Made by a program: the position numbers and the translations under genes
Shown here: piece by piece, positions 53,098 through 61,590 of the stretch
Position numbering within the stretch: the stretch's first letter is position 1
Layout of the letters: each line of letters starts with the position of its first letter
The notes under the pieces: model-generated
The model's database searches: none
What the model saw: only the letters and a program-made list of their open reading frames with translations
Told to the model about the DNA's origin: nothing
NCBI RefSeq assembly: GCF_900111095.1
Contig: NZ_FOGB01000001.1
Coordinates: 558,001-622,000, forward strand
DNA from: Amphritea atlantica
GTDB lineage: Bacteria > Pseudomonadota > Gammaproteobacteria > Pseudomonadales > Balneatricaceae
Direction of reading: 5' to 3'
DNA length: 64,000 bases

Positions 53098-53448
53098 ATG
53101 ACCAGCCGCGTATATGTGATCGCCCAGTTTAAGCCGAAACCAGGTAAAGAGTCAGAGCTGTTTGAGGTGCTTAAGGCGCTGGAGCCCGATTCCTGTCGTG
53201 AGGAGGGGTGTATTCAATATCGGCTGACGCGCCAGATTGATCATCCCAGTGCTACCCGTAATGAATACTCAATCGTTTTCAATGAGATCTGGAAGGATGC
53301 AGACGCCTGGTCAGCCCATGGACGCAGGGCACAGATTCAGCATTTCTTTGAAACCCAGGTTCAGGCCGAAGCGGGGTTGGTTGAGGATGTTATTGTGACC
53401 GCTTATTCCGATGAGAGTGCCGATTACGATGCCCCTGTGTTTGAGTGA
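53098..53448 (+). CDS. Antibiotic biosynthesis monooxygenase (ABM) domain protein
   Basis: A 116-aa single-domain protein with the ABM ferredoxin-like fold: VYVIAQFKPKPGKESELFEVLKALEPDSCREEGCIQYRLTRQ then SIVFNEIWKDADAWSAHGR. ABM proteins are cofactor-free monooxygenases or dimeric heme-degrading enzymes such as YgiN; quinol oxidation is one possibility. AAAGGAAAA precedes the ATG at 53098; the longer frame to 53083 contains this ribosome site. The next gene, a MerR regulator, starts 71 bp downstream. Confidence 0.85.
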   Translation: MTSRVYVIAQFKPKPGKESELFEVLKALEPDSCREEGCIQYRLTRQIDHPSATRNEYSIVFNEIWKDADAWSAHGRRAQIQHFFETQVQAEAGLVEDVIVTAYSDESADYDAPVFE

Positions 53449-53519
53449 GACAGATCTCTTTGGACGAGATCTCTGTCTGCCAGTGTTGTATCGCTAATAC
53501 TTAAGAAAACGACCTTACC

Positions 53520-53873
53520 GTGAATATTTCAACATTTTCAGCGTTGACCGGGCTCTCTTCCCATACCCTGAGGTATTACGAAAAGATCGGCTTGTTGTCG
53601 AATATCTCCAGAGATGCCAGTGGGCATCGGCGCTACTCTTCGAAGGATGTGGAGTGGGTCCGTTTTATCAACCGACTGAAGGACACCGGCATGCCGTTGG
53701 CGGAGATTCGTCACTATGCTGAACTGCGGGAAGCGGGCGATGCGACCTTTGATAATCGTTGTCATTTACTAGAGCGGCACCGCGATGCTCTGAAATTACG
53801 TTTGCAAAGAGAGCAGGAGCATCTGCAGGCGCTGGATGCAAAAATAGCGTATTACCAATCACATAAACCCTGA
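53520..53873 (+). CDS. MerR family transcriptional regulator
   Basis: A 117-aa MerR protein starting at a GTG. Winged helix-turn-helix at residues 1-70 (ISTFSALTGLSSHTLRYYEKIGLLSNISRDASGHRRYSSKDVEWVRFINRLK), a long dimerisation helix (LQREQEHLQALDAKIAYYQ) and a single cysteine (RCHLL). It resembles the AdhR/NmlR-type regulators that control aldehyde or thiol-stress genes and are often next to CMD or short-chain dehydrogenase genes; the effector is unknown. It may regulate the CMD gene that follows by 91 bp. Confidence 0.87.
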   Translation: MNISTFSALTGLSSHTLRYYEKIGLLSNISRDASGHRRYSSKDVEWVRFINRLKDTGMPLAEIRHYAELREAGDATFDNRCHLLERHRDALKLRLQREQEHLQALDAKIAYYQSHKP

Positions 53874-53964
53874 ACGATTAGCCGCTGAAGTCTTAAAATG
53901 CTTGACTTAGAGCATGCTCTAACCTTTAGCCTTGTTCCATACACTCACACAGGAGCAATGGAAA

Positions 53965-54363
53965 ATGGCATTAACACGGTATGAATCAGGGTTAGAAAAG
54001 CTTACCGAGATCGATGGTGACGCCGGGCAACGGGTGATTGACAGCCTGCAGTCAGTTTGCCCCGATCTGGCTCGCTATACGATTGAATTTCCCTTTGGCG
54101 ATATCTATCAGCGCCCCGGGCTGGATCTTAAATCACGGGAGATAGGCACGGTTGCAGCGCTAACAGCGCTGGGCAACTGTGCTCCACAGTTAGCTGTTCA
54201 TATTAATGGTGCATTGAATGTTGGTTGTACTGCTGAGGAAGTTATTGAGGTGATACTGCAGATGGCGGTGTATGCGGGATTCCCAGCGGCTTTAAACGGT
54301 ATGTTTGTCGCCAAAGAGGTGTTTCTGAGCCGGGGCCTGATACAGGACCCCGCGGCTGAATAG
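53965..54363 (+). CDS. Carboxymuconolactone decarboxylase family protein
   Basis: A 132-aa protein of the CMD family, similar to 4-carboxymuconolactone decarboxylases: LYQRPGLDLKSREIGTVAALTALGNCAPQLAVHINGALNVGCTAEEVIEVILQMAVYAGFPAALN is the family core. The AhpD-type CxxC is absent, so the decarboxylase-like rather than the peroxidase-like branch applies. It probably follows the MerR gene under its control. ATG at 53965 behind AGGAG with a spacing of 10. Substrate unknown. Confidence 0.85.
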   Translation: MALTRYESGLEKLTEIDGDAGQRVIDSLQSVCPDLARYTIEFPFGDIYQRPGLDLKSREIGTVAALTALGNCAPQLAVHINGALNVGCTAEEVIEVILQMAVYAGFPAALNGMFVAKEVFLSRGLIQDPAAE

Positions 54364-54371
54364 ACAGTGGC

Positions 54372-54402
54372 AGGCCCCGCGGTATTGCCGGGGCCTCTCT
54401 GT
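54372..54402 (+). terminator. Convergent terminator hairpin
   Basis: AGGCCCCG / CGGGGCCT stem with a 9-nt loop. Few T follow on the plus side, so efficiency is uncertain; it lies between convergent genes (CMD and the XRE-cupin regulator). Confidence 0.65.
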
Positions 54403-54439
54403 ATCTGTATTCGGGCAGACACCCAGTCGTCTGAGTCAC

Positions 54440-55036
54440 TCAGCTTTTATCATCATAATGGATAATTGAGAGCAGCTTGATCGGAACCTCTAACAACTCC
54501 TCTGGCCCGTGGGGGATCTCGGCATCAAATGTCAGGCTGTCGCCGGGCTTCATATCATAGAGATGGTTACCGTGGCGGTAGCGGATCTTGCCGCTCAGAA
54601 GATGGATAAACTCCTCCCCCGGGTGAGAGAAGGTTGGGAACACCTCAGACAGATCATCCATGGTGATCAGAAAGGGTTCGAAGTTTTTCTTGCCGCCCCG
54701 CTGGTAGGTCAGCAGTTGATAGGTATGGCCTTTCTCGGTTCCTCTGCGAACTACTTCCAGACCTTCGCCCGCTTTGGTGAACTGTGCACCCCCTTCCGGA
54801 CGGTCAAAATCATTAAACAGTTTTGACATCGGCATCCCCAGTGCAGAGCAGAGGCGACTGAGGGTTTCAAGGCTGGTGGAGACCTGGGCATTTTCTATCT
54901 TACTGACCATCCCCTGACTGATGCCGGAGATGCGCGCGACATCGGTAATTTTTAACCCCTCTTCAAGCCGGGCCTTTTTTACTTTCATACCGATATATTG
55001 ATCGAGTTCGAACTTCTGACCTTTGTGTTCTGCCAT
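54440..55036 (-). CDS. XRE-cupin transcriptional regulator
   Basis: N-terminal Cro/C1-type helix-turn-helix (about residues 16-70, KKARLEEGLKITDVARISGISQGMVSKIENAQVSTSLETLSRLC) and a C-terminal cupin_2 domain (about 110-195, FSHPGEEFIHLLSGKIRYRHGNHLYDMKPGDSLTFDAEIPHGPEEL), with cupin metal-binding-type histidines. I use the ATG ending at 55036, with AAAGGG upstream, giving 198 aa. Divergent from the gmaS operon with 274 bp between, so it is the likely local regulator of methylamine catabolism; the cupin would sense a small ligand. Confidence 0.87.
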   Translation of the reverse strand: MAEHKGQKFELDQYIGMKVKKARLEEGLKITDVARISGISQGMVSKIENAQVSTSLETLSRLCSALGMPMSKLFNDFDRPEGGAQFTKAGEGLEVVRRGTEKGHTYQLLTYQRGGKKNFEPFLITMDDLSEVFPTFSHPGEEFIHLLSGKIRYRHGNHLYDMKPGDSLTFDAEIPHGPEELLEVPIKLLSIIHYDDKS

Positions 55037-55206
55037 CTGATTGCCCTTTCTTGGGGCGCTGTGAACCAGCTTTGTGCGCCTGTCCATGCGGCCTGAGACT
55101 ATTATTGAGATCCCTTATATTCCCACAAAGAATTTTTTTTTACCAGATCCATATAAATCAACAAGTTATCCTGTCAGGAAATAAATATTCATAAAAAGAA
55201 CTTTTT

Positions 55207-55222
55207 TGGCACAGGCGTTGCT
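55207..55222 (+). promoter_or_regulatory. Sigma-54 (RpoN) promoter of gmaS
   Basis: TGGCACAGGCGTTGCT matches the -24/-12 consensus TGGCAC-N5-TTGCW, with GG at 55208-55209 and GC at 55220-55221, 10 bp between. The transcript would start near 55233, 78 nt upstream of gmaS. A palindrome TCCTG-T-CAGGA (55169-55179) 29 bp upstream could be an activator or repressor site. The region 55037-55206 contains only AT-rich sequence otherwise (a T9 run). Confidence 0.82.
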
Positions 55223-55310
55223 TTCTCATTAAGCATAAAAAATTACTGTTAAGAAATATATGGATCTGCTCCTTATCAGAGCAGAGCTCAGCATCAGACG
55301 GAGGGCTACC

Positions 55311-56642
55311 ATGCCACAGGATTCAGAAAAGTTTATTGCGGATAACGACATTAAATATGTACTGGCTCAGTTTGTTGATATCCACGGCGTTGCGAAAACC
55401 AAATCAGTACCGGCGAACTGCCTGATGGATGTTGTTGAAACTGGCGCGGGTTTCGCGGGTTTTGCTGTATGGGGCATGGGCATGGAACCCCACGGACCTG
55501 ACTTTATGGCCCGGGGTGATCTTAACACACTGTCTATCGTTCCGTGGCAACCGGGATATGCGCGGATTGTGTGTGAAGGGTATGTTAACGGGGAACCACA
55601 CCCCTATGACAGCCGGGTGGTGCTGAAGCGACAACTGAAACTGCTGGAAGATAAAGGCTGGACGCTGAATACCGGGCTTGAGCCGGAATTTTATCTGTTC
55701 GAGCGGGACAGCAATGGCGGCCTGAAAACCGTGGATGATACCGATACTCTGGCTAAACCCTGCTATGACTATAAAGGCTTGTCCCGTTCACGGGCATTTC
55801 TGGAAACCCTGGTTGAATCCCTGCAGGCGGTTGATTTTGATGTTTATCAGATCGACCACGAAGATGCCAACGGGCAGTTTGAAATCAATTACACCTACGG
55901 CAACGGCCTTGAATCAGCGGACCGTTTCACCTTTGTACGTATGGCTGCAGGGGAGATCGCCAATGATATGGGGATGGTCTGCTCCTTTATGCCGAAGCCC
56001 GCATCGGATCGTACCGGTAACGGCATGCACTTCCACCTGTCAATCTGTGATGAAAACGGTAAAAACCTGTTCAATGATGACAGCGATGTGAATGGTATGG
56101 GGCTGTCGAAAATGGCCTATCACTTCACTGCAGGTCTGTTGCATCACGCTAAGGCGCTGTGTGCTTTCGCCGCGCCAACTGTTAACTCCTACAAGCGTCT
56201 GGTGGTGGGCGGTTCAGCGTCCGGCGCAACCTGGGCGCCAGCTTATATCGCTTATGGCGACAACAATCGTTCAGCGATGGTGCGGGTGCCGTATGGTCGC
56301 CTTGAGTTCCGTCTGCCGGACTCAGGTTGTAACCCTTATCTGGTGCATGCAGCCATTATCGCTGCCGGCCTGGATGGTATCGAACGGGAACTGGATCCAG
56401 GCAAGCCTGAGAACATCAATCTTTACGCCCTGACGGAAGCACAACGGGAGGAGAAAGGGATCGATATTCTGCCGCAGAATCTGAATGAAGCGATCACGGC
56501 CCTTGAAGCGGATACCGTTCTGACAGAGCGGATGGGGAAAGAGATTGTTGCTGAATTTATCAAAGTTAAACGCGACGAGTGGATCGACTACAGCCGGCAT
56601 GTATCCGACTGGGAGATTAACCGTTACGCAGAATTCTTCTAA
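55311..56642 (+). CDS. gmaS: Gamma-glutamylmethylamide synthetase (GlnA type III)
   Basis: Glutamine-synthetase fold: N-terminal beta-grasp ([27 protein letters not shown]) and catalytic domain with LEPEFYLFE (metal site), [25 protein letters not shown] and the [12 protein letters not shown] phosphate loop. This class III-type enzyme ligates glutamate and methylamine with ATP; in methylotrophs it is gmaS. An alternative is glutamine synthetase III-like GlnT, but the neighbours mgsABC and mgdABC decide for the methylamine role. ATG at 55311 behind GGAGGG; 443 aa. First gene of the sigma-54 operon. Confidence 0.88.
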   Translation: MPQDSEKFIADNDIKYVLAQFVDIHGVAKTKSVPANCLMDVVETGAGFAGFAVWGMGMEPHGPDFMARGDLNTLSIVPWQPGYARIVCEGYVNGEPHPYDSRVVLKRQLKLLEDKGWTLNTGLEPEFYLFERDSNGGLKTVDDTDTLAKPCYDYKGLSRSRAFLETLVESLQAVDFDVYQIDHEDANGQFEINYTYGNGLESADRFTFVRMAAGEIANDMGMVCSFMPKPASDRTGNGMHFHLSICDENGKNLFNDDSDVNGMGLSKMAYHFTAGLLHHAKALCAFAAPTVNSYKRLVVGGSASGATWAPAYIAYGDNNRSAMVRVPYGRLEFRLPDSGCNPYLVHAAIIAAGLDGIERELDPGKPENINLYALTEAQREEKGIDILPQNLNEAITALEADTVLTERMGKEIVAEFIKVKRDEWIDYSRHVSDWEINRYAEFF

Positions 56643-56682
56643 GCCCGGAAGGCTTACATTGTCGATTTAAGAGGACATAACT

Positions 56683-57588
56683 ATGTGTGGAATTGTTGGC
56701 CTTTATCTGAAGAACAAGGCTCTGGAAAGTCAGCTGGGTGCGCTGTTTGAGCCGATGCTGATCGCTATGACGGATCGCGGCCCTGACAGTGCGGGTTTCG
56801 CTATCTACGGCGATGAGGTTGCCGATGGCAGTATCAAGCTGACCCTGCGGCATGCGGATGAAAACTATGACTGGGCTGCGCTGGCTGAAAAAGCACAGAG
56901 CGATCTGAATGTGGGTGTTGAGTGGTTTAAAAACAGTAAGGTTGCGGTGTTTAAACTGCAGACCAGTGCCGCTATCGCTGAAGCTTTTATTAAAGAGACG
57001 GCGCCTGACGTGCTGATACTCAGTGCCGGCCAGTCCATCGAAATTCTCAAAGAGGTGGGATTGCCCGAAAACATTGCTGATACCTTCAATCTGAAGGGGA
57101 TGAAAGGCAGCCATATTATCGGTCATACCCGTATGGCGACTGAATCTGCGGTCACCATGGAGGGTAGTCATCCGTTCTCTACCGGGATGGATCTCTGTCT
57201 GGTGCATAACGGTTCGCTGTCAAACCACAACCGTCTGCGCGAAGAGTTGAAGCGCGAAGGGATTGTTTTCGAAACCGAGAATGATTCTGAAGTTGCAGCT
57301 GGATATCTGACCTGGCGTTTGCAGCAGGGCGATAGTCTCAATGAAGCCCTGACCAACTCGCTGAAAGATCTGGATGGTTTCTTCACCTTTACCATTGGCA
57401 CCCGGGATGGCTTTGCAGTACTGCGCGATCCGATCGCCTGTAAACCTGCGGTGATGGCTGAAACCGATGATTATGTTGCCATGGCATCAGAGTATCAGGC
57501 ACTGACTACCCTGCCGGGTATTGAAAATGCCAGGATCTGGGAACCAGAGCCAGCCACTATCTATGTTTGGGAACGCAGCAGCCACTAA
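56683..57588 (+). CDS. mgsA: N-methylglutamate synthase subunit A (glutamine amidotransferase class II)
   Basis: Class II glutamine amidotransferase-like domain (starting MCGIVGLYL, with Cys2 as nucleophile) over all 301 residues; GHTRMATESAVTMEGSHPFSTG and NDSEVAAGYL are family elements. With MgsB and MgsC it resembles a split glutamate synthase; in the N-methylglutamate pathway the complex converts gamma-glutamylmethylamide and 2-oxoglutarate or glutamate to N-methylglutamate. It ends 8 bp before mgsB. Function assigned by order and the amidotransferase fold. Confidence 0.87.
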   Translation: MCGIVGLYLKNKALESQLGALFEPMLIAMTDRGPDSAGFAIYGDEVADGSIKLTLRHADENYDWAALAEKAQSDLNVGVEWFKNSKVAVFKLQTSAAIAEAFIKETAPDVLILSAGQSIEILKEVGLPENIADTFNLKGMKGSHIIGHTRMATESAVTMEGSHPFSTGMDLCLVHNGSLSNHNRLREELKREGIVFETENDSEVAAGYLTWRLQQGDSLNEALTNSLKDLDGFFTFTIGTRDGFAVLRDPIACKPAVMAETDDYVAMASEYQALTTLPGIENARIWEPEPATIYVWERSSH

Positions 57589-57596
57589 GGAGCGAC

Positions 57597-58283
57597 ATGA
57601 TGAAAACAATCAACCTAACAGAACAGAGCGTCCGCGACCTTAATCAGGCGCTGCATGATCAGGCTATCGAGTGTACCGAGCGGGAGTGGGAAGTACTGGA
57701 ACCGAAAGGTCAGCACAATATCGCCTGTGGACTGGATCAGAATATCTCGGTCGATATCAAAGGCCCGACTGGTTACTACTGCGCGGGTATGAACAAGAAA
57801 GCCCACGTTACGATCCACGGCAATGCCGGACAGGGTGTGGCCGAAAATATGATGTCAGGTACCGTGCGGGTGAAAGGGGATGCGTCCCAGGCAGCCGGTG
57901 CGACCGCCCACGGTGGTTTGCTGGTGATTGAAGGCAACGCCGCCGCCCGTTGCGGTATCTCCATGAAAGGGGTGGATATTGTTGTTAAAGGCAATGTCGG
58001 TCACATGAGTTGTTTTATGGGGCAGGCGGGCGCGCTGGTGGTGTGTGGTGATGCCGGTGATGCGCTGGGGGACTCGCTCTATGAAACCCACATCTATGTC
58101 AAAGGTGAGGTGAAGTCACTGGGGGCCGACTGTATTCAGAAGGATATGCGTGAAGAGCATATCGAAGAGCTGACCGAACTATTGAATCGTGCCGGGGTGG
58201 ATGAAGATCCAACCGCGTTCAAACGTTACGGCTCTGCCCGTCAGTTGTACAACTTTAAAGTGGACAACACTTCCGCTTACTAA
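57597..58283 (+). CDS. mgsB: N-methylglutamate synthase subunit B (GltB alpha-helix-like GXGXG domain)
   Basis: A 228-aa protein corresponding to the C-terminal GXGXG beta-helix of glutamate synthase: GPTGYYCAGMNKKAHVTIHGNAGQGVAENMMSGTVRVKGDASQ and repeated G-x-x-G turns. In full-size GltB this is the fifth domain; here it is a separate subunit. Start at the ATG at 57597 behind AAGGAG. It lies between mgsA and mgsC, 22 bp before mgsC. Confidence 0.87.
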   Translation: MMKTINLTEQSVRDLNQALHDQAIECTEREWEVLEPKGQHNIACGLDQNISVDIKGPTGYYCAGMNKKAHVTIHGNAGQGVAENMMSGTVRVKGDASQAAGATAHGGLLVIEGNAAARCGISMKGVDIVVKGNVGHMSCFMGQAGALVVCGDAGDALGDSLYETHIYVKGEVKSLGADCIQKDMREEHIEELTELLNRAGVDEDPTAFKRYGSARQLYNFKVDNTSAY

Positions 58284-58305
58284 GGCTGATTTCGAGGACA
58301 AAAAG

Positions 58306-59634
58306 ATGAGTGAAGATATTAAAGTAAAAGATGGTCTGCGAGAGTCAGCAACGTTTGATCGTAATACGATGACCGAGATCCGTCGTGCTGCTGAAACCGG
58401 TATCTATGATATCCGTGGTTTCGGCGCCAAGCGCAAACTGCCACATTTTGATGATCTGCTGTTCCTGGGGGCGAGTATGTCCCGCTATCCTCTGGAAGGT
58501 TACCGAGAGAAGTGTAATACCTCGGTAACGCTGGGAACCCGCTATGCGAAAAAACCGATTGTGCTGGATATCCCGGTGACGATTGCCGGTATGAGTTTTG
58601 GTGCACTGTCTGCCAACGCCAAAGAAGCCCTGGGGCGCGGAGCATCACTGATGGGCACCTCAACCACCACGGGTGACGGCGGTATGACCCCTGAAGAGCG
58701 TGGTCAGTCCAGCAAGCTGGTCTATCAGTACCTGCCATCCCGTTACGGTATGAATCCGGATGATCTGCGTAAAGCCGATGCCATCGAAGTGGTTCTGGGG
58801 CAGGGGGCCAAGCCTGGCGGCGGCGGTATGTTGCTGGGTCAGAAGATCACTGACCGGGTTGCTAAAATGCGCACCCTGCCGATGGGCGTGGATCAGCGCT
58901 CTGCCTGCCGTCATCCCGACTGGACCGGTCCCGATGATCTGGCGATTAAGATTCAGGAGCTGCGTGAGATTACCGACTGGCAGGTACCGATCTACATCAA
59001 AGTCGGTGCCACCCGGACCTATTACGATGTCAAGCTGGCGGTGAAAGCGGGTGCTGATGTGATCGTCGTCGATGGGATGCAGGGCGGTACTGCAGCCACT
59101 CAGGATGTGTTTATCGAACACGTCGGTATTCCGACGCTGGCGGCTATTCCTCAGGCAGTACGTGCACTGCAGGAGATGGGGATGCACCGCAAGGTACAGC
59201 TGATCGTTTCCGGTGGTATCCGTAACGGTGCTGATGTTGCCAAGTGTATGGCGCTGGGGGCGGATGCGGTGGCGATCGGCACAGCGGCACTGATCGCACT
59301 GGGATGTAACCATCCAATGTATGACGAAGAGTTCAAAAAGATCGGCTCGGCAGCAGGTTTCTATGATGATTACCATGAGGGTAAAGACCCGGCGGGTATC
59401 TCCACTCAGGACCCCGAGCTGATGAAACGTCTTGACCCTGTTGATGGTGGTCGTCGTCTGGCGAACTACCTCAATGTATTGACACTGGAAGCCCAGACCC
59501 TGGCCCGTGCCTGCGGTAAGAATGATCTGCGTAACCTGGAACCTGAAGATCTGGTTGCCCTGACGGTCGAGTCGGCGGCGATGGCGAATGTGCCCCTGGC
59601 GGGTACCAGCTGGATTCCAGGAAAGGGCTATTAG
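58306..59634 (+). CDS. mgsC: N-methylglutamate synthase subunit C (FMN-binding glutamate synthase domain)
   Basis: The FMN-containing synthase domain of GltB as a separate 442-aa protein: IPVTIAGMSFGALSANAKEALGRGAS, a GTGDGGMTPEERG segment, GQGAKPGGGGMLLG, VDGMQGGTAATQDVF and SGGIRNGADVAKCMALGADAVAIGTAALIALGC, the latter with the cysteine for the 3Fe-4S cluster. With MgsA and MgsB it makes N-methylglutamate. ATG at 58306 (AGGAC upstream); a longer frame from 58189 overlaps mgsB and is not expected. Confidence 0.88.
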   Translation: MSEDIKVKDGLRESATFDRNTMTEIRRAAETGIYDIRGFGAKRKLPHFDDLLFLGASMSRYPLEGYREKCNTSVTLGTRYAKKPIVLDIPVTIAGMSFGALSANAKEALGRGASLMGTSTTTGDGGMTPEERGQSSKLVYQYLPSRYGMNPDDLRKADAIEVVLGQGAKPGGGGMLLGQKITDRVAKMRTLPMGVDQRSACRHPDWTGPDDLAIKIQELREITDWQVPIYIKVGATRTYYDVKLAVKAGADVIVVDGMQGGTAATQDVFIEHVGIPTLAAIPQAVRALQEMGMHRKVQLIVSGGIRNGADVAKCMALGADAVAIGTAALIALGCNHPMYDEEFKKIGSAAGFYDDYHEGKDPAGISTQDPELMKRLDPVDGGRRLANYLNVLTLEAQTLARACGKNDLRNLEPEDLVALTVESAAMANVPLAGTSWIPGKGY

Positions 59635-59801
59635 AAGCACTACTAAAGGGCGCTACTAGAAAGAGCATTACTGAAAGCGCTGCGAAAAAGCTAAACGCAT
59701 ACACAAAGTGGAACCGACACGGGATGCACCAGCATCCTGTGAACGGCACCCCTTTGCCTGAATAGATGAATAATGAACCGGAGACTATGGAGTCTGCCAT
59801 C

Positions 59802-60671
59802 ATGAGTAAGTACGAAGCAGATAATGAGATTGTATTAAAAGCCAGCTGTGTTGCTGGAAGTGGAATCGTTGCAAAAGTCACTACCTTCCTGGCTGAGCGG
59901 GGCTGCTATATCAGCGAACTAGCGCAGTTTGATGATGAAGACAGCGGTAACTTTTTTATGCGAGCCCGTTTCCATGTGGAGAATGGCGGCTACCAGATCA
60001 GCGATCTGCAGAATGAATTCCCTGAAGTGGCGGCCAGCTTTGATATGAAGTGGGAGATGGTCTCCGTTAAATCACCGATGAAAACCCTGATTATGGTGAG
60101 TAAGTTTGACCACTGTCTGGATGATCTTCTCTATCGCCTCCACAAGGGTGAGATCAATATGGAGATCACTGCGATCGTCTCTAACCACAAAGACCTGCGG
60201 CCTATGGCAGAAAGGGAGGGGATCCGCTTTGTCCACCTGCCGGTAACCAAAGAGAATAAGCTGGAGCAGGAAGCTGCACTGCTGGCGATTGTCGAAGAGA
60301 CCGGCTCTGAACTGGTGGTGCTGGCGCGTTACATGCAAATTCTCAGTGATGGCCTGTGTCAGCAACTGAGTGGCCGGGCGATCAATATACATCACTCATT
60401 CCTGCCCGGTTTTAAAGGGGCCAAACCTTACCATCAGGCCCACGCCCGTGGCGTGAAGCTGATCGGTGCTACCGCGCACTATGTCACCTCTGATCTGGAT
60501 GAAGGTCCGATTATCGAGCAATCGGTTCAGCCGGTAGATCACACCTTCAATGCCGATGCGCTGGTGGCCGTGGGACGGGATACCGAAACCGTCGCGCTGG
60601 CCCGGGCGGTCAAACTGCATACCGAACACCGGGTTTTCCAGGATGGTAATAAGACCGTTGTTTTTAAATAG
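59802..60671 (+). CDS. purU: Formyltetrahydrofolate deformylase
   Basis: Hydrolyses 10-formyl-THF to formate and THF. N-terminal ACT domain (LKASCVAGSGIVAKVTTFLAERGCYISEL) and C-terminal formyltransferase-like hydrolase domain with MKTLIMVSKFDHCLDDLLYR, VVLARYMQIL, NIHHSFLPGFKGAKPYHQA (catalytic His and Asn) and DEGPIIEQ. The methionine at 59802, with GGAG 9 bp upstream, gives 289 aa; another ATG at 59766 would add 12 residues. Context between mgsC and folD fits removal of one-carbon units from methylamine. The 167-bp gap upstream holds nothing else I can support. Confidence 0.9.
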   Translation: MSKYEADNEIVLKASCVAGSGIVAKVTTFLAERGCYISELAQFDDEDSGNFFMRARFHVENGGYQISDLQNEFPEVAASFDMKWEMVSVKSPMKTLIMVSKFDHCLDDLLYRLHKGEINMEITAIVSNHKDLRPMAEREGIRFVHLPVTKENKLEQEAALLAIVEETGSELVVLARYMQILSDGLCQQLSGRAINIHHSFLPGFKGAKPYHQAHARGVKLIGATAHYVTSDLDEGPIIEQSVQPVDHTFNADALVAVGRDTETVALARAVKLHTEHRVFQDGNKTVVFK

Positions 60672-60680
60672 GTGCTGACC

Positions 60681-61544
60681 ATGACCCTTTTAATCGATGG
60701 TAAGAAGATCTCAGCGGCCGTAGTAGAACAGCTGGCGATCGATACTAAAACCTTTATCGCTGAGTTTGGTGTGACACCGGGGCTGGCAGTGGTACTGGTG
60801 GGAGATGACCCTGCCAGTCAGGTCTATGTGCGCAATAAAGTAAAACAGGCGACGGCGGCTGGCTTTCATTCCACCGAACATCGTCTGCCAGCGGACACCG
60901 GCCAGGAAGAGCTTAACGCACTGGTTGAACAGCTGAATAACGATCCCTCGGTTCATGGCATCCTGGTGCAGCTCCCCCTGCCTGAGCAACTGAATGAACC
61001 GGAGATCATTCGTCTGATTGCGGCGGAAAAAGATGTTGATGGTTTCCATCCGCTTAATGTCGGGGCGCTGGCCTCCGGTATGGCTGAGCTGATCCCCTGC
61101 ACCCCGATGGGTTGCATGATCATGTTAGAAAAGACACTGGGCGATCTGTCAGGTAAACATGCGGTGGTGGTAGGGCGCTCAAACATTGTCGGCAAGCCGA
61201 TGGCGGCGCTGCTATTGCAGGCAAACTGCACGGTGACCGTGGTTCATTCCCGCTCTGCCGAAATCGAAGCGATCTGCCGTCAGGCGGATATTCTGGTGGC
61301 GGCGGTCGGGCGCCCCGAGATGATCAGAGGCAGCTGGATTAAACCGGGCGCAACGGTGATCGACGTGGGGATCAACGCGGTTGAGAAAGATGGCAAGCGA
61401 CGTCTGGTCGGCGATGTGGCGTTTGGTGAGGCGAGTGAAGTCGCGGGGGCGATCTCTCCGGTGCCTGGAGGTGTCGGACCAATGACGATCGCCTGCCTGA
61501 TGAAAAACACCCTCACAGCGGCACGCCAACAGGTCTCTGCATGA
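60681..61544 (+). CDS. folD: Bifunctional methylene-THF dehydrogenase/methenyl-THF cyclohydrolase
   Basis: 287-aa enzyme that interconverts methylene-THF, methenyl-THF and 10-formyl-THF. The family hallmarks are all there: [22 protein letters not shown], the catalytic lysine in [51 protein letters not shown] and [15 protein letters not shown]. The ATG at 60681, 9 bp after the purU stop, is the start. It is a second, pathway-dedicated copy in all likelihood, as core folD usually lies elsewhere. Confidence 0.93.
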   Translation: MTLLIDGKKISAAVVEQLAIDTKTFIAEFGVTPGLAVVLVGDDPASQVYVRNKVKQATAAGFHSTEHRLPADTGQEELNALVEQLNNDPSVHGILVQLPLPEQLNEPEIIRLIAAEKDVDGFHPLNVGALASGMAELIPCTPMGCMIMLEKTLGDLSGKHAVVVGRSNIVGKPMAALLLQANCTVTVVHSRSAEIEAICRQADILVAAVGRPEMIRGSWIKPGATVIDVGINAVEKDGKRRLVGDVAFGEASEVAGAISPVPGGVGPMTIACLMKNTLTAARQQVSA

Positions 61545-61590
61545 TCCCATTAGCTGATACAGAATGCGATATTGAATGGAGGAGAGGTCG

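Noticed and set aside
58660-59640. 326-aa minus-strand frame opposite mgsC
   Set aside because: Antisense shadow of the FMN-binding synthase gene, His/Gln/Arg-rich with no motif.
59640-59800. Hairpin GGATGC-ACCA-GCATCC between mgsC and purU as a terminator
   Set aside because: No T-tract follows and the flanking genes belong to one pathway; not strong enough to list.
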